Shown here: positions 37,587-46,770 of the stretch, in pieces | Layout of the letters: every line of letters starts with the position of its first letter | Position numbering within the stretch: position 1 is the first letter of the stretch | Assembly (NCBI RefSeq): GCF_003259155.1 | Contig: NZ_QGMQ01000006.1 | Span: forward strand, 295,508 to 359,507 | DNA length: 64,000 bases | Origin: Marinimicrobium alkaliphilum | GTDB taxonomy: Bacteria > Pseudomonadota > Gammaproteobacteria > Pseudomonadales > Cellvibrionaceae | Direction: 5' to 3' | The notes under the pieces: model-generated | What the model saw: the letters and a program-made list of their open reading frames with translations, nothing else | Told to the model about the DNA's origin: nothing | The model's database searches: none | Program-made: the position numbers and the translations under genes

Positions 37587-37936
37587 CTCTCGATAACAGC
37601 GCTAACGAACAACTGCTCCAGGCCAAGCTCAATCAGGAAACCGCCCGTCTGCCCTGGCGCGACCTGCAACGCTTTTTTGCCAGCGGCAGCACCATCGCCG
37701 TGGACCCCACGCTGGATCTGCTCCAGGTCGCCCAGGTGATTGCCAACGACGATGCCGCGCAACTCAAGCACTGGCTCGACCAGGAGCAGATCGGTCAGGT
37801 CAGCGACGCTCAGGCCAAGACCTGGTACGAGGCCGACACCGAACTCTGGACCCTGGTGATCAAACCTTGGGTACTGGTTCAGGAACCCTCGGGCACCGGC
37901 GTTGACCAAGAGCTACCCCCGACCCGCAACCGGTAA
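37583..37936 (+). CDS. DUF2288 family protein
   Basis: A small 117-residue cytoplasmic protein. It matches DUF2288 across its length: LNQETARLPWRDLQRFFASG, VDPTLDLLQVAQVIANDDA, the SDAQAKTWYEAD box and LWTLVIKPWVLVQE. It has no signal peptide or membrane segment and no known function. Its start overlaps the lyase stop by four bases. The next gene starts nine bases after its stop, so it is embedded in an operon. Confidence 0.85.
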   Translation: MTLDNSANEQLLQAKLNQETARLPWRDLQRFFASGSTIAVDPTLDLLQVAQVIANDDAAQLKHWLDQEQIGQVSDAQAKTWYEADTELWTLVIKPWVLVQEPSGTGVDQELPPTRNR

Positions 37937-37945
37937 CGAGCTGCC

Positions 37946-39280
37946 ATGATCCGCACCTGCATTCACGCTTGCCTGGCCACCCTGCTGGCCCTGACAGCCA
38001 CTGTCACCAACGCTGAGAGCGAAACCGACGACGTCAGCCGGTATCAACGCCTGTTCAAGGAAATCGCCACCGCCGTGGAGGCCCCCAAGGACCTCGCACC
38101 GCTCTACAGCGCCATCGGCGACCGGCGCGCGGTGTTACTGGGCGAAGCCTCCCACGGTACCCGCGAGTTTTACCAATGGCGGGCCGAGATTTCCCAGCAC
38201 CTGATCGAGCACAAGGGCTTCGCCTTTGTCGGCCTTGAGGGCGACTGGTCCTCCATTTACCAGCTCAACCGCTACATCAAAGGCCAAACGCCGGAGGGCC
38301 AAAGCGCCCGGGATGTGATGCGTGCAGACATCACCCGCTGGCCCCAGTGGATGTGGGCCAACGAAGAGTTTGCGGACTTTGTGGAATGGTTGCGTGCCCA
38401 CAACGACGAGCGTGAGGCGGACGACAAGGTCGGTCTCTACGGCCTGGATATGCAGGACCCTGAGGGTTCCATGGCCCAGGTACTGGCCTGGTTTGAGCAG
38501 AACGATGAAGCCCGTCACGGCCAGGTCGCCGACGCCTACCGGCAGATCACCCGGTTCCCGGAGAATTTTCGCGGCTATGCCCAGCACCTGATGCGCGGCG
38601 GTGACCGCCTGGAGGACGCCGTGCGCCTGCCGGTGACCCTGCTGCGCGAAGCCATGGGCGATTACCCCAGCAAAGCCGACAAAGCCCAGTGGGCGGCGCT
38701 CCAGAATGCATTAGCCGTCAAGCGTGCCGAAGCCCAGTTCCACGGCGCGGCCAGCCGCGGCCCGGAATCCTGGAACGCGCGCGCTCGCTATATGCACGAG
38801 GCCTACCTGCGCATCGCCGAACGTCACGGCGACGGCAGCAAAGGCATCGTCTGGGCCCACAACACCCACGTCGGCGATGCCCGCGCTACCGATATGCGCA
38901 ACCGGGGTGAAGTCAATATCGGCCAACTGATGCGCGAAAGCGAAGGCGAAGATGACGTGTTCATTCTCGGCTTTTCCACCCACCGGGGCACCGTTATCGC
39001 CGGGGCTGAGTGGGGCAACGAGCGCCAGACCATGACCGTCGTGCCCGCCCACCCGCAAAGCGTCGACGCAGCACTGCACAAAGCGGAGTTGGACCAGCAC
39101 CTGTTGCTGTTCGGCCCGGACACCCGTGAGGATCAATGGCTCATCCCCATGCACAAGCGCGCCATTGGCGTCATCTACCGACCACCCAACGAGGCCTACG
39201 TGCCGACGCTGATCACCTTGCGTTACGACGCCCTGCTTTACTTCGACAAAACCCGGGCGCTCACACCGCTGAACAACTGA
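37946..39280 (+). CDS. Erythromycin esterase family protein, exported
   Basis: A 444-residue hydrolase-like protein with a signal peptide (HACLATLLALTATVTNAES), so it acts outside the cytoplasm, unlike plasmid Ere enzymes. The conserved acid/His residues of the Ere/SucD-like fold are present: Glu67 and His70 in LLGEASHGTREF, Glu98 in FVGLEGDW, and the paired histidines of VWAHNTHVGDAR. Family members range from macrolide esterases to uncharacterised hydrolases; context gives no evidence of antibiotic resistance. It is the last gene of the run that begins with mpl. Confidence 0.85.
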   Translation: MIRTCIHACLATLLALTATVTNAESETDDVSRYQRLFKEIATAVEAPKDLAPLYSAIGDRRAVLLGEASHGTREFYQWRAEISQHLIEHKGFAFVGLEGDWSSIYQLNRYIKGQTPEGQSARDVMRADITRWPQWMWANEEFADFVEWLRAHNDEREADDKVGLYGLDMQDPEGSMAQVLAWFEQNDEARHGQVADAYRQITRFPENFRGYAQHLMRGGDRLEDAVRLPVTLLREAMGDYPSKADKAQWAALQNALAVKRAEAQFHGAASRGPESWNARARYMHEAYLRIAERHGDGSKGIVWAHNTHVGDARATDMRNRGEVNIGQLMRESEGEDDVFILGFSTHRGTVIAGAEWGNERQTMTVVPAHPQSVDAALHKAELDQHLLLFGPDTREDQWLIPMHKRAIGVIYRPPNEAYVPTLITLRYDALLYFDKTRALTPLNN

Positions 39281-39501
39281 TCGGCGTCGCCCTCCAGCGC
39301 CCGCGCGCCCAAAGCCTGAACGCCCAAGTCGACAGAGCCCTCACTCAACCCTCCTCTGGGGGCAATTGATAGTATTATATTTTGTATGATAGGGTCGATT
39401 TGGCACGGATAAAAAATGCACCGCGCAAAACAGGCGACCACACCACGCAGGATGTTTACCTGGGCGCCAAAATGGATGATGGAAGTACAGTGTGGAGAAA
39501 T

Positions 39502-39996
39502 ATGAATAAGAATATTTTGATTGTAGTACCCATTTTTTGCGCGCTTTTTATTACCGCCTGTGGCTCCGATGGACACCTAAGTTATGAGCAGCCACCTGTC
39601 GAGAATGAAGACGTTACTTGCTCTGATGTTGTGTATTATGACGACGCTCTGATCAGAGTTGTTTCTGTGATCGACAGTTCGAACGACGACAGATTGGTTC
39701 AGGTGACATTTAGTGAACTGACAATTGGCGACCGATCAAACTATAACTTTAACAGTCTGGAGCCTTCGGTTTTGTCTAGCGTAGACATAGCGTCCGACGG
39801 AGAATCGGCAATCTGCACTATTCCATGTGAGCTGTTCACCTTCGAAGCGGAGTATTCTATGGTCGTCAGTGCGCCCGCGTTCGAATCAAAGGTCGTCGAG
39901 TTCGAGCCCCGCTACGAAAGTGACGGTGGCCCTCCTTGCCGGAGCAATTACTCCGGGAGCTACGAGCTGTTTATTTCCCTTGATCCTGAACACTAG
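39502..39996 (+). CDS. Hypothetical lipoprotein, AT-rich
   Basis: A 164-residue predicted lipoprotein of unknown function. The ATG at 39502 follows GTGGAGAAAT; the N-terminus MNKNILIVVPIFCALFITAC has a lipobox ending at Cys20. The mature part is acidic, with four further cysteines (VTCSDVV, ICTIPCEL, PPCRSN), which could form disulfides. The gene and the 220 bases before it are clearly lower in GC than all neighbours, which suggests recent acquisition. It converges on the DUF2459 gene with a four-base overlap. I recognise no domain. Confidence 0.6.
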   Translation: MNKNILIVVPIFCALFITACGSDGHLSYEQPPVENEDVTCSDVVYYDDALIRVVSVIDSSNDDRLVQVTFSELTIGDRSNYNFNSLEPSVLSSVDIASDGESAICTIPCELFTFEAEYSMVVSAPAFESKVVEFEPRYESDGGPPCRSNYSGSYELFISLDPEH

Positions 39997-40589
39997 TCCC
40001 CGCCCTCAAGGGCCACCACCACGCCCCGGGCGCGACGCGCTTCGCAACCGAGCGATTCGAGCCAGCGCGCGACCCGGTGGTTGGAATTGTGGCCCATCCA
40101 ATAGGCATCGGAGTGAGCCACAAAGATAAAGTCGTAAGGGCGATTGAGCTGCTCGCGCTGCGCCTGGCCGTCCTCGAACTGCTGGTCCAGTGCCGCAATC
40201 AACGCGTCCACTTTGGGCCCGGCTACGGTGAAGGCGTAGATCTCGGAAATTCCAGCTCTGACCGCCCGATGGACCGGCTCTGGCCCTTCGCCCCCGGCGC
40301 GGTAATGCTGGCGCCCCAGGGTCGCCGCCGAGGGCCAGACCAGCGCCCGGGTGCCGGACCAGAAGCCGGTTTCAGCCTCGGCGTAATAGCGCCAGTCGCC
40401 ATAACCGTAGCGCAGCAGGTCGCCTCCCGCATCGGTGACCACCAGCGTCGGGTGGTGCCAGCCGTGCTTGACCAGATACACCGCCCGCGGCGCCTCCACC
40501 GCCTCGGGACAGGTCACCACACCGGTGCACCCGAGCAGCATCAAGGTCAGGCCCAGTGCCACCCACCGATTCACCCCTTGCAGCATCAT
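39993..40589 (-). CDS. DUF2459 family lipoprotein
   Basis: A 198-residue protein with a lipoprotein signal (WVALGLTLMLLGCTG, Cys21). It has the DUF2459 pattern: VYLVKHGWHHPTLVV, YGYGDWRYYAE, LVWPSAATLG and the C-terminal FIFVAHSDAYWMGHNSNHRV followed by a cysteine (LESLGCE). Conserved His, Asp and Cys residues hint at a papain-like fold, but no activity is established. It is monocistronic, with a 174-base gap to lpdA on the other strand. Confidence 0.8.
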   Translation of the reverse strand: MMLQGVNRWVALGLTLMLLGCTGVVTCPEAVEAPRAVYLVKHGWHHPTLVVTDAGGDLLRYGYGDWRYYAEAETGFWSGTRALVWPSAATLGRQHYRAGGEGPEPVHRAVRAGISEIYAFTVAGPKVDALIAALDQQFEDGQAQREQLNRPYDFIFVAHSDAYWMGHNSNHRVARWLESLGCEARRARGVVVALEGGD

Positions 40590-40763
40590 AGACCCCTCCC
40601 GAGCAATATCTGGCGCCCACGACTACCACTGTAGCCCTTTTTATCCCCCTCCGCATGGCTCCTACGCTGGGCGCTAGCGCTGCCGGGCAATTGGCTTTTG
40701 AACGCTCAAGTATTACTATCAGCGCTCTAACTCGCGCACACCCTCACCACAGGAGCATTCGTT

Positions 40764-42188
40764 ATGGCAGACTCTCGCAAAACACAGGTACTGGTACTCG
40801 GCGGCGGCGTCGGTGGTTACTCGGCGGCCTTTCGCGCCGCGGATCTGGGCCTCGATGTCGTTCTGGTCGAGCGCTACCCGAGCCTGGGCGGGGTCTGCCT
40901 GAACGTCGGCTGCATTCCCTCCAAAGCTCTGCTGCACGTGGCCCAGGTCATCAAGGAAGCGGCCCACGGTGATGACATTGGCGTGAGCTTCAACAAACCC
41001 AAGATCGACCTGGACAAGACCCGCAAATTCAAGGAAGACGTGGTCGGCAAGCTGACCCAAGGCGTGGGCGGTATGGCCAAACAGCGTAAAGTAGACGTGC
41101 TTCAGGGCGTGGGCCAGTTTGTCAGTGAGCACAAACTGGCGGTGGAGGCCGATGGCAAAACCGTGGAAGTGGAGTTTGAGCACGCCATCATCGCCGCCGG
41201 CTCCCAGCCCGTGAAGCTGCCCTTTATCCCTCACGATGACCCGCGGGTGTGGGACTCTACCGACGCCCTGGAGCTGCCGGAAGTGCCCAAGAAGCTGCTG
41301 GTCATCGGCGGTGGTATTATCGGGCTGGAGATGGGCACTGTTTACGAGGCCCTGGGCAGCGAAGTGAGCGTGGTGGAATTTGCCGACCAACTGATTCCCG
41401 CTGCCGACAAGGACCTGATCCAGGTCTACAGCAAATACAACAAAGACACCTTCAATGTCATGCTGTCCACCAAGGTCACCGAGGTCAAAGCCAACAAGGG
41501 CGGCCTGAAAGTCAGCTTCGAAGGCAAGAACGCGCCGGACGGCGATCAGACCTACGACGCCATTCTGGTGGCGGTGGGCCGCGCGCCCAACGGCAAAAAG
41601 CTGGCCGCCGACAAGGCCGGTGTCGAGGTGGACGAGCGCGGCTTTATCGCCGTCAACGACAAGCTCCAGACCAATGTGCCTCATATCTACGCCATCGGCG
41701 ACATCATCGGCCAGCCCATGCTGGCCCATAAGGCCTCCCACGAGGGCCATGCCGCCGCCGAGGTGATCGCCGGGCACACCATCATCAAACCCCGCTCCAT
41801 CCCCTCCATTGCCTACACCAATCCGGAGGTGGCCTGGGTGGGCCTGACCGAAAAGGAAGCCAAGGAACAGGGCGTCGAGTACCGCACGGCGGTCTTCCCC
41901 TGGGCCGCCAGCGGCCGGGCACTGGGTGCCGGGCGCAGCGAAGGCAAAACCAAGCTGATTTACGGCAAGGACAACGATCAGTTGCTCGGCGCCGGTATCG
42001 TCGGGCTGAATGCCGGCGAGCTGCTGGGCGAAATCAGCCTGGCACTGGAGTTTGGCGCCTCGGTAGAAGACCTGGCCCTGACCGTCCACGCCCACCCCAC
42101 CCTGCACGAAACCGTGGGCCTGGCAGGCGAGCTGGCAGCGGGCACCATTACCGACCTGCCCAACCCGCAGGCAAAAAAGAAAAAGTAA
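40764..42188 (+). CDS. lpdA: Dihydrolipoyl dehydrogenase
   Basis: The E3 component of 2-oxo acid dehydrogenases; it reoxidises dihydrolipoamide with NAD+. The 474-residue flavoprotein has the FAD motif VLGGGVGGYSAAFRAADLG and the redox-active disulfide GGVCLNVGCIPSKALLH (Cys near residues 45 and 50). It also has the NAD motif VIGGGIIGLEMGTVYEALGS and the C-terminal His-Glu dyad in TVHAHPTLHETVGLAG. AGGAG precedes the start. It stands alone here, without aceE/aceF or the 2-oxoglutarate dehydrogenase genes, and is followed by a strong terminator. Confidence 0.96.
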   Translation: MADSRKTQVLVLGGGVGGYSAAFRAADLGLDVVLVERYPSLGGVCLNVGCIPSKALLHVAQVIKEAAHGDDIGVSFNKPKIDLDKTRKFKEDVVGKLTQGVGGMAKQRKVDVLQGVGQFVSEHKLAVEADGKTVEVEFEHAIIAAGSQPVKLPFIPHDDPRVWDSTDALELPEVPKKLLVIGGGIIGLEMGTVYEALGSEVSVVEFADQLIPAADKDLIQVYSKYNKDTFNVMLSTKVTEVKANKGGLKVSFEGKNAPDGDQTYDAILVAVGRAPNGKKLAADKAGVEVDERGFIAVNDKLQTNVPHIYAIGDIIGQPMLAHKASHEGHAAAEVIAGHTIIKPRSIPSIAYTNPEVAWVGLTEKEAKEQGVEYRTAVFPWAASGRALGAGRSEGKTKLIYGKDNDQLLGAGIVGLNAGELLGEISLALEFGASVEDLALTVHAHPTLHETVGLAGELAAGTITDLPNPQAKKKK

Positions 42189-42192
42189 TTCA

Positions 42193-42223
42193 AAAAGCCC
42201 CGGGCCAAAAACCCGGGGCTTTT
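42193..42223 (+). terminator. Rho-independent terminator of lpdA
   Basis: An AAAAGCCCCGGG/CCCGGGGCTTTT hairpin with a seven-base loop lies just after the lpdA stop. Its symmetric A/T flanks mean it could work in both directions. Confidence 0.88.
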
Positions 42224-42236
42224 AATAAGAAAAATT

Positions 42237-42263
42237 GAACCGGACCCAACGCGGCTGCGACTC
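42237..42263 (+). promoter_or_regulatory. Possible ECF-type promoter of the sigma/anti-sigma/protease operon
   Basis: GAAC at 42237-42240 and CGACTC at 42258-42263 are 17 bases apart, resembling the AAC-N16/17-CG(T/A)C layout of many ECF promoters. They lie 36 bases before the first gene of an operon that encodes its own ECF sigma factor, so autoregulation is plausible. This is a weak motif call. Confidence 0.25.
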
Positions 42264-42298
42264 AACGGGTACAGAGGTTCTCGCAAAGTGAGCACTGG

Positions 42299-44332
42299 AT
42301 GGCTTTATTTGTACTCCGCCCCACCGCCGTACTGAGTGCGCCGCTGCTGATCAGCAGTTGGCTGATACTGGCCGTGCCCGTCGCACAAGCCCAACCTCTG
42401 GTACAACTGACCCCCTCGACCAGCGCCGGCTTTTATCAGCCGGATGAACGTCTGCATCTTTTTGTGCCTGACAACGCACGCCCCGATGAGCCCGGCACGC
42501 TGACCCTGGAGCTGGACGGCATGGATGTGACCGCCCTGACTGAAATGCACGACGGCGAGCTGATCTATACGCCAGTACGCCCCCTGAAGCCGGGCGAGCA
42601 CCAGCTCAGGGTCGTGTTCTACGGGGAGCAAGGTCGCGTTCAGGAGCTTGGACACTGGCGCTTTGAGGTGCGCCAATCGCGCCGGTTTCAGGAGCTGGAA
42701 GCACGCGGACAGCTTGACCTGGCCCTCAGTCAGCGTCTTACCCAGCACAATCAGGGCGGCGGCAACGACTTCAGTGTGCAGGGAGGAGGTCACCTGCAAG
42801 CCCAAGCGAGCGGCGACAACTGGCGCCTGGACAGCAGCCTGGATTTGATGGCGGTCAACGACACAGAACTGGCTATCGCTGGGCGAGAACTGGATCTAGC
42901 CCGTTTCAGTCTGCGCGGCGAATACGACCGCTACCGGCTGGCGCTGGGCGACCAGCAACTGGCCTCCGCCAGCTTGATTCAGGACGGTTTTGAGCGGCGC
43001 GGCATTTCAACCGGAGCCCGCCTGCCGGTGATGGGCGGCGCCCTGTCCCTGTACCGGGCCGACAGCCAACAGCAAGTGGGGATTGATGCCGGACTGGGCG
43101 GGGACGAGGCCGACAGCCGATTGACCGGGGGGCGACTGGAGTTTTGGCCCCTGCGCAGCGCTAACGCGCAGCTGCTGGTAGCGGGCGAGCAGCTTTCTGG
43201 CCGGGTCAGCACGCCGGACTACGGCAGTTTTGACCCGAACGCCGCACCCACTGTACACCGGGGCGAAGCCAGAAACCTGACCCTGGACGGGCTTTTTTTT
43301 CGGCGGCAATTACGGCTGCGCTACGAAACCGCCGAAAGCGAGTACGACTTTGACGGCAGAGACGGCGACCTGGCGCCGGAACGCGATAACGCCTGGTCCG
43401 CACTGGCGGTGGTCGACCCGACACCGATGGCAGACCTCAACTGGCGCCTCGGCTGGCAGTCAACAAAAATGGGGACCTGGTACAAAAGTCTGGCGAACCG
43501 CTACGCGCCCGCCGACAAAAGAATGGATCGGGTATTTTTTGATGTGTCCAAAAACCAGTGGAGCTGGGAAGGCGGCTACGCCATAGAGGACAACAACCTC
43601 GCCGAAGATAGCGCCTACGCCACCTCGGAAACCCGGCAGTGGAACCTCAGCACCCACTACGCCGAGTATGATGTGCCCGAGGGGCCGATCCTCGATTTTT
43701 TGGGGCAGCCGAGTTACCACCTGTCAGCCAGAGGCACCACCCTGGAAGACAGCTACACGCCGGAAGGCTATCTGGCCAACGACCTGGAAACTCGTCACTA
43801 CGGCCTGACCGCCGCCTTCACCAAAACACAGCTGCAATGGTCGGTCGGTTATCACTACGATACCCTGGAGGACGCCACCGGCTGGCAACCAGAAGCCCGC
43901 ACCCAGGCCACGCGCCTGGAAGCCGGCTGGCTTCCGAACCGGCGCTATCGGCTCTTTGCCAGTTGGCAGCTCCAACACACCACCTATCCGACGCTGGACG
44001 CAAGCACCTACCGGCACCTCTACGCCTTTGATGCCCAGGCAGAACTGATTCCAGGACGCCTGCAGACCGGCCTGACCATGAGTTTGAATCAAACCCACGC
44101 CCGAGAAGACCCCTTTTTCGCCCAACGGGGGGAAGATGCCTACATGAGTGCTCACCTGAACTGGCGACTTCGCGACCCCGATCCCCATTTTGGCGGTCTG
44201 GACCTCCGATTGAGCGTGACCCGCAACCGCTACTTAGAGCAACTGGCCTTCACCGACACGGTGGAAGGCTACCAAGCCTTTATCGAGCTACGCAGCCAGT
44301 GGCCGCTAGCCTACCCGGGAGGTCAACCATGA
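42299..44332 (+). CDS. Predicted outer-membrane beta-barrel protein of unknown function
   Basis: A 677-residue exported protein with a signal peptide ending in VAQAQ. An Ig-like N-terminal domain (about 35-125: DERLHLFVPDNARPDEPGTL, PGEHQLRVVFYGEQGRVQEL) precedes a long region of alternating strands with many Arg/Tyr/Trp pairs (for example LRGEYDRYRLALGDQQLAS and RRYRLFASWQLQHTTY). That pattern is typical of porin- or autotransporter-like barrels, though the C-terminus lacks a clear terminal aromatic. It is the first gene of an operon; its stop overlaps the next start (ATGA). I recognise no named family. It may be the membrane partner of the secreted protein and protease encoded downstream. 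Confidence 0.6.
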   Translation: MALFVLRPTAVLSAPLLISSWLILAVPVAQAQPLVQLTPSTSAGFYQPDERLHLFVPDNARPDEPGTLTLELDGMDVTALTEMHDGELIYTPVRPLKPGEHQLRVVFYGEQGRVQELGHWRFEVRQSRRFQELEARGQLDLALSQRLTQHNQGGGNDFSVQGGGHLQAQASGDNWRLDSSLDLMAVNDTELAIAGRELDLARFSLRGEYDRYRLALGDQQLASASLIQDGFERRGISTGARLPVMGGALSLYRADSQQQVGIDAGLGGDEADSRLTGGRLEFWPLRSANAQLLVAGEQLSGRVSTPDYGSFDPNAAPTVHRGEARNLTLDGLFFRRQLRLRYETAESEYDFDGRDGDLAPERDNAWSALAVVDPTPMADLNWRLGWQSTKMGTWYKSLANRYAPADKRMDRVFFDVSKNQWSWEGGYAIEDNNLAEDSAYATSETRQWNLSTHYAEYDVPEGPILDFLGQPSYHLSARGTTLEDSYTPEGYLANDLETRHYGLTAAFTKTQLQWSVGYHYDTLEDATGWQPEARTQATRLEAGWLPNRRYRLFASWQLQHTTYPTLDASTYRHLYAFDAQAELIPGRLQTGLTMSLNQTHAREDPFFAQRGEDAYMSAHLNWRLRDPDPHFGGLDLRLSVTRNRYLEQLAFTDTVEGYQAFIELRSQWPLAYPGGQP

Positions 44333-45612
44333 CGATACTCCGCCAGGCCAGACGCGCACTGGCCCGTGTTCTACTCCCGGCCCTGGCGCTGGGCGTTGCC
44401 CTGCCCACCGCCGCCCAGGAAGTTGAACTGTGCTCGGGCATGCGACCTTGCCGGGTAGCCCAGCCGGTCACCGTAGGTGAACAAACCACCCTCTCCCTGA
44501 TTTGGCGCGGCCGTGTCCAGCAGGTCGAGCGCTTTGCTGACGTCGCCTCGGACGTCGGCTACTTCACCCTGGGCGATCACGGCTCGGAAGAGTCGCTCGG
44601 GGCTGTACAACGCCCCCTGTCGGAGCGTGTTATGGCCTCCCCCGATGGCCAGGTGATCCTTTCAATTAACGAAACCCTGACCGTTCCCGCCGACGTCAGC
44701 CGGCGCGCCGCCGAGCGGGGCCACAGCACGTTATCTTTTGTGCGCCGGTTCAGTATCAATGGCATGGCTATCACCAGTGTGCAAACCATTCGCCTGTCCA
44801 CGCCCGCCCCAGGCCCGGAGCCAGAGCCGGCGCCCATGCGCACCAACCCCAATGCCATGCGTTCGCTGCCCGAAGGCCAGGAGGTCACCGCCAGCGGGCT
44901 GCTGGTCCGCCGGGTGGCCTTGCGTTTTGAAGACGGCAGCCCGGTGGCCTCAGTGGCGCGCGACGAGCCACTGCGCGCGCAAGCCCACATCCACTATGAC
45001 CGCGCCGGCCTGCTGGAGGCCGTATGGGAGCTGGCAACACCCGCCACAACCGGAGGCCAGCCGGTCTACCGCCGCCTGGACAATGTGCGCCAGTATCTGG
45101 GCGCCGGCCAGCAAGCCACCCTGCAAAGCCCGGTACTGCCCGTCGAAGAAGCGGGGCTCTACCTGCTGCGCCTGCGGCTGATTCAGCCACGCTTTGAGCA
45201 AGACACCCTCGACCTTCGCTATCAGGTCAGCAGCCGCTCGACGGAACCGGCGCGCGTACCGGTGTTGCGCGTGAGCGCACCCGCGGCTGGCGCCCCTCTG
45301 AGAGCCGACACCCGGTTTCAGTGGCGCCCCGTGGCCCAGACCCGCGCCTATCAGCTGGAGCTGTACGAGCGCCCGCCGACCGCCACAAACACCGACACAC
45401 AACGTGAACCCCATACCGCTGCGGCGGAGATGACCGAAGCCCCCACGACGGGGATGCTGCTCCCAGGCAACACCGAGAGCACCCAACTATCGCCCGCCGC
45501 CTTGCAACGGCTGGCCCCCGGGCGCACCTATTATTGGCGCATTGTGGCCGTAAACGCCGACGGCGCCATTGTGGCAGCCAGTCCGGTTCAACCGATTCAA
45601 ACCGAGGAATAA
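44329..45612 (+). CDS. Secreted hypothetical protein of the sigma/protease operon
   Basis: A 427-residue exported protein. The ATG at 44329 overlaps the previous stop and has GGGAGG eight bases upstream; the signal peptide ends at PTAAQEVE. A Cys pair follows at once (LCSGMRPCRVAQP). The first 150 residues are strand-rich, then a Pro/Glu hinge (PAPGPEPEPAP), then a second beta domain. The C-terminal region resembles a fibronectin-like fold (RVSAPAAGAPLRADTRFQW, then LAPGRTYYWRIVAVNADGAI). The function is unknown. The position between a barrel-like protein and an ECF sigma factor suggests a periplasmic or surface component of the same system. Confidence 0.6.
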   Translation: MTILRQARRALARVLLPALALGVALPTAAQEVELCSGMRPCRVAQPVTVGEQTTLSLIWRGRVQQVERFADVASDVGYFTLGDHGSEESLGAVQRPLSERVMASPDGQVILSINETLTVPADVSRRAAERGHSTLSFVRRFSINGMAITSVQTIRLSTPAPGPEPEPAPMRTNPNAMRSLPEGQEVTASGLLVRRVALRFEDGSPVASVARDEPLRAQAHIHYDRAGLLEAVWELATPATTGGQPVYRRLDNVRQYLGAGQQATLQSPVLPVEEAGLYLLRLRLIQPRFEQDTLDLRYQVSSRSTEPARVPVLRVSAPAAGAPLRADTRFQWRPVAQTRAYQLELYERPPTATNTDTQREPHTAAAEMTEAPTTGMLLPGNTESTQLSPAALQRLAPGRTYYWRIVAVNADGAIVAASPVQPIQTEE

Positions 45613-45625
45613 TTTCACAGCGCTT

Positions 45626-46189
45626 ATGGACACTTCTGTGCAGGAGACCGACGAACAACTGTTAGACGCCATGGCGGCGGGCGATATGGACGCAATGACC
45701 GCCTTTTATCGCCGGCACGAAACCCGCGTGTACCGTTACTTGATGGCCAAGTTGAACGATTCCTTCGTCGCGGCCGACCTATTGAATGAGGTGATGCTCG
45801 ACGTCTGGCGTTCGGCCACCCGGTTTGCCGGGCGCGCCAAAGTCACGACGTGGATGCTCGGCATCGCCAACAACAAGGTGCTCACTTACTGGCGCAAACA
45901 AGGCAGGCGCGAGTTTACCGAGCTGGACGACAACCTGACCGACGAGACACCGGCCGCGGACCTGGAACAGGCGGTGGCTGCGGTGCAGGACGGCGATCGG
46001 TTGCGCGCCGGCATGCAAGGCCTGTCGCCGCCGCACCGGGAGGTGCTGCATCTGGTGTTTTTTGAAGAGCTGGACTATGCGGACATTGCCAACATTTTGC
46101 AGGTGCCCGAAGGGACCGTAAAGTCCCGGGTTTACCACGCCAAAAACTTACTGAAAAAACAACTGGCCAGAGCCATGAGGTCATCGTGA
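45626..46189 (+). CDS. ECF sigma-70 family RNA polymerase sigma factor
   Basis: A 187-residue sigma factor with region 2 (FYRRHETRVYRYLMAKL, LLNEVMLDVWRSATRF, VTTWMLGIANNKVLTYWRK) and region 4 (LSPPHREVLHLVFFEELDYA and then IANILQVPEGTVKSRVYHAK), but no region 3, as in ECF factors. ATG at 45626 gives a natural start after the preceding gene. The stop overlaps the start of the anti-sigma gene (GTGA), so the pair are translationally coupled. It probably directs transcription of its own operon; the wider regulon cannot be seen. Confidence 0.93.
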   Translation: MDTSVQETDEQLLDAMAAGDMDAMTAFYRRHETRVYRYLMAKLNDSFVAADLLNEVMLDVWRSATRFAGRAKVTTWMLGIANNKVLTYWRKQGRREFTELDDNLTDETPAADLEQAVAAVQDGDRLRAGMQGLSPPHREVLHLVFFEELDYADIANILQVPEGTVKSRVYHAKNLLKKQLARAMRSS

Positions 46190-46770
46190 ACAAAACTGAT
46201 GAACAACTGAATCTGTGGGCCAACGGCCGCTTATCGGAAGCGGAGCGTTTGGCATTCGAACAACAAATGGCACAAGACCCGGCGCTGGCGCGCGAGGCCA
46301 AATTTGCCATGGCACTGCGTCAACAGCTGCAGGACGAGCCAGCGACGCCACCCGGGGAACTGGGGCTGGCGCGTTTACAGAGGGCCATTCGCGCAGGGCG
46401 CCAGGCGCCGCCAAACGTGCAGCTACGCAAAAATATCTGGAAGCCCGTGGCCATTGCCGCCTGTCTGATGGTGGCAATCCAGACAGGGTTGCTACTGGGC
46501 CCCGAGCCCTGGCGCCAAAACAATGCCATCGATGTTCGCCCGGCATCGGGCGAAGCCGCCACAGCCGGCCCCCGGCTGCAAATCGTTTTTGAACCCACGG
46601 CCAGTACGGCGGATATCCAGGCGAGCCTGCGCAGCGTCAACGGCAGCATTGTCGCCGGGCCCAGCGCCCTGGGTATTTTCCAGGTGCAGTTGCCGAAGGA
46701 CAGCGCCGCCGACGAGGCCGCAGCACGGTTGCGCGAATTTGCGTTTGTGGATGAGGTGATCGCGCCGTGA
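46186..46770 (+). CDS. Membrane anti-sigma factor with a subtilase-propeptide-like periplasmic domain
   Basis: A 194-residue single-pass protein. The cytoplasmic part (1-82) resembles the sigma-binding half of anti-sigma factors ([19 protein letters not shown]). One membrane segment follows (about 86-105, [20 protein letters not shown]). The periplasmic domain (about 130-194) reads [18 protein letters not shown], then [20 protein letters not shown], then [14 protein letters not shown]. This is the strand-helix pattern of the fervidolysin/I9-type propeptides that precede subtilisin domains. It starts with GTG overlapping the sigma stop, and the protease gene overlaps its own stop. The anti-sigma role follows from position and layout; the propeptide resemblance is my reading and untested. 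Confidence 0.8.
   Translation: MNKTDEQLNLWANGRLSEAERLAFEQQMAQDPALAREAKFAMALRQQLQDEPATPPGELGLARLQRAIRAGRQAPPNVQLRKNIWKPVAIAACLMVAIQTGLLLGPEPWRQNNAIDVRPASGEAATAGPRLQIVFEPTASTADIQASLRSVNGSIVAGPSALGIFQVQLPKDSAADEAAARLREFAFVDEVIAP

Noticed and set aside
37946..39280. Macrolide resistance gene
   Set aside because: The protein is exported and lies in a housekeeping operon; the Ere family is broad, so resistance cannot be claimed.
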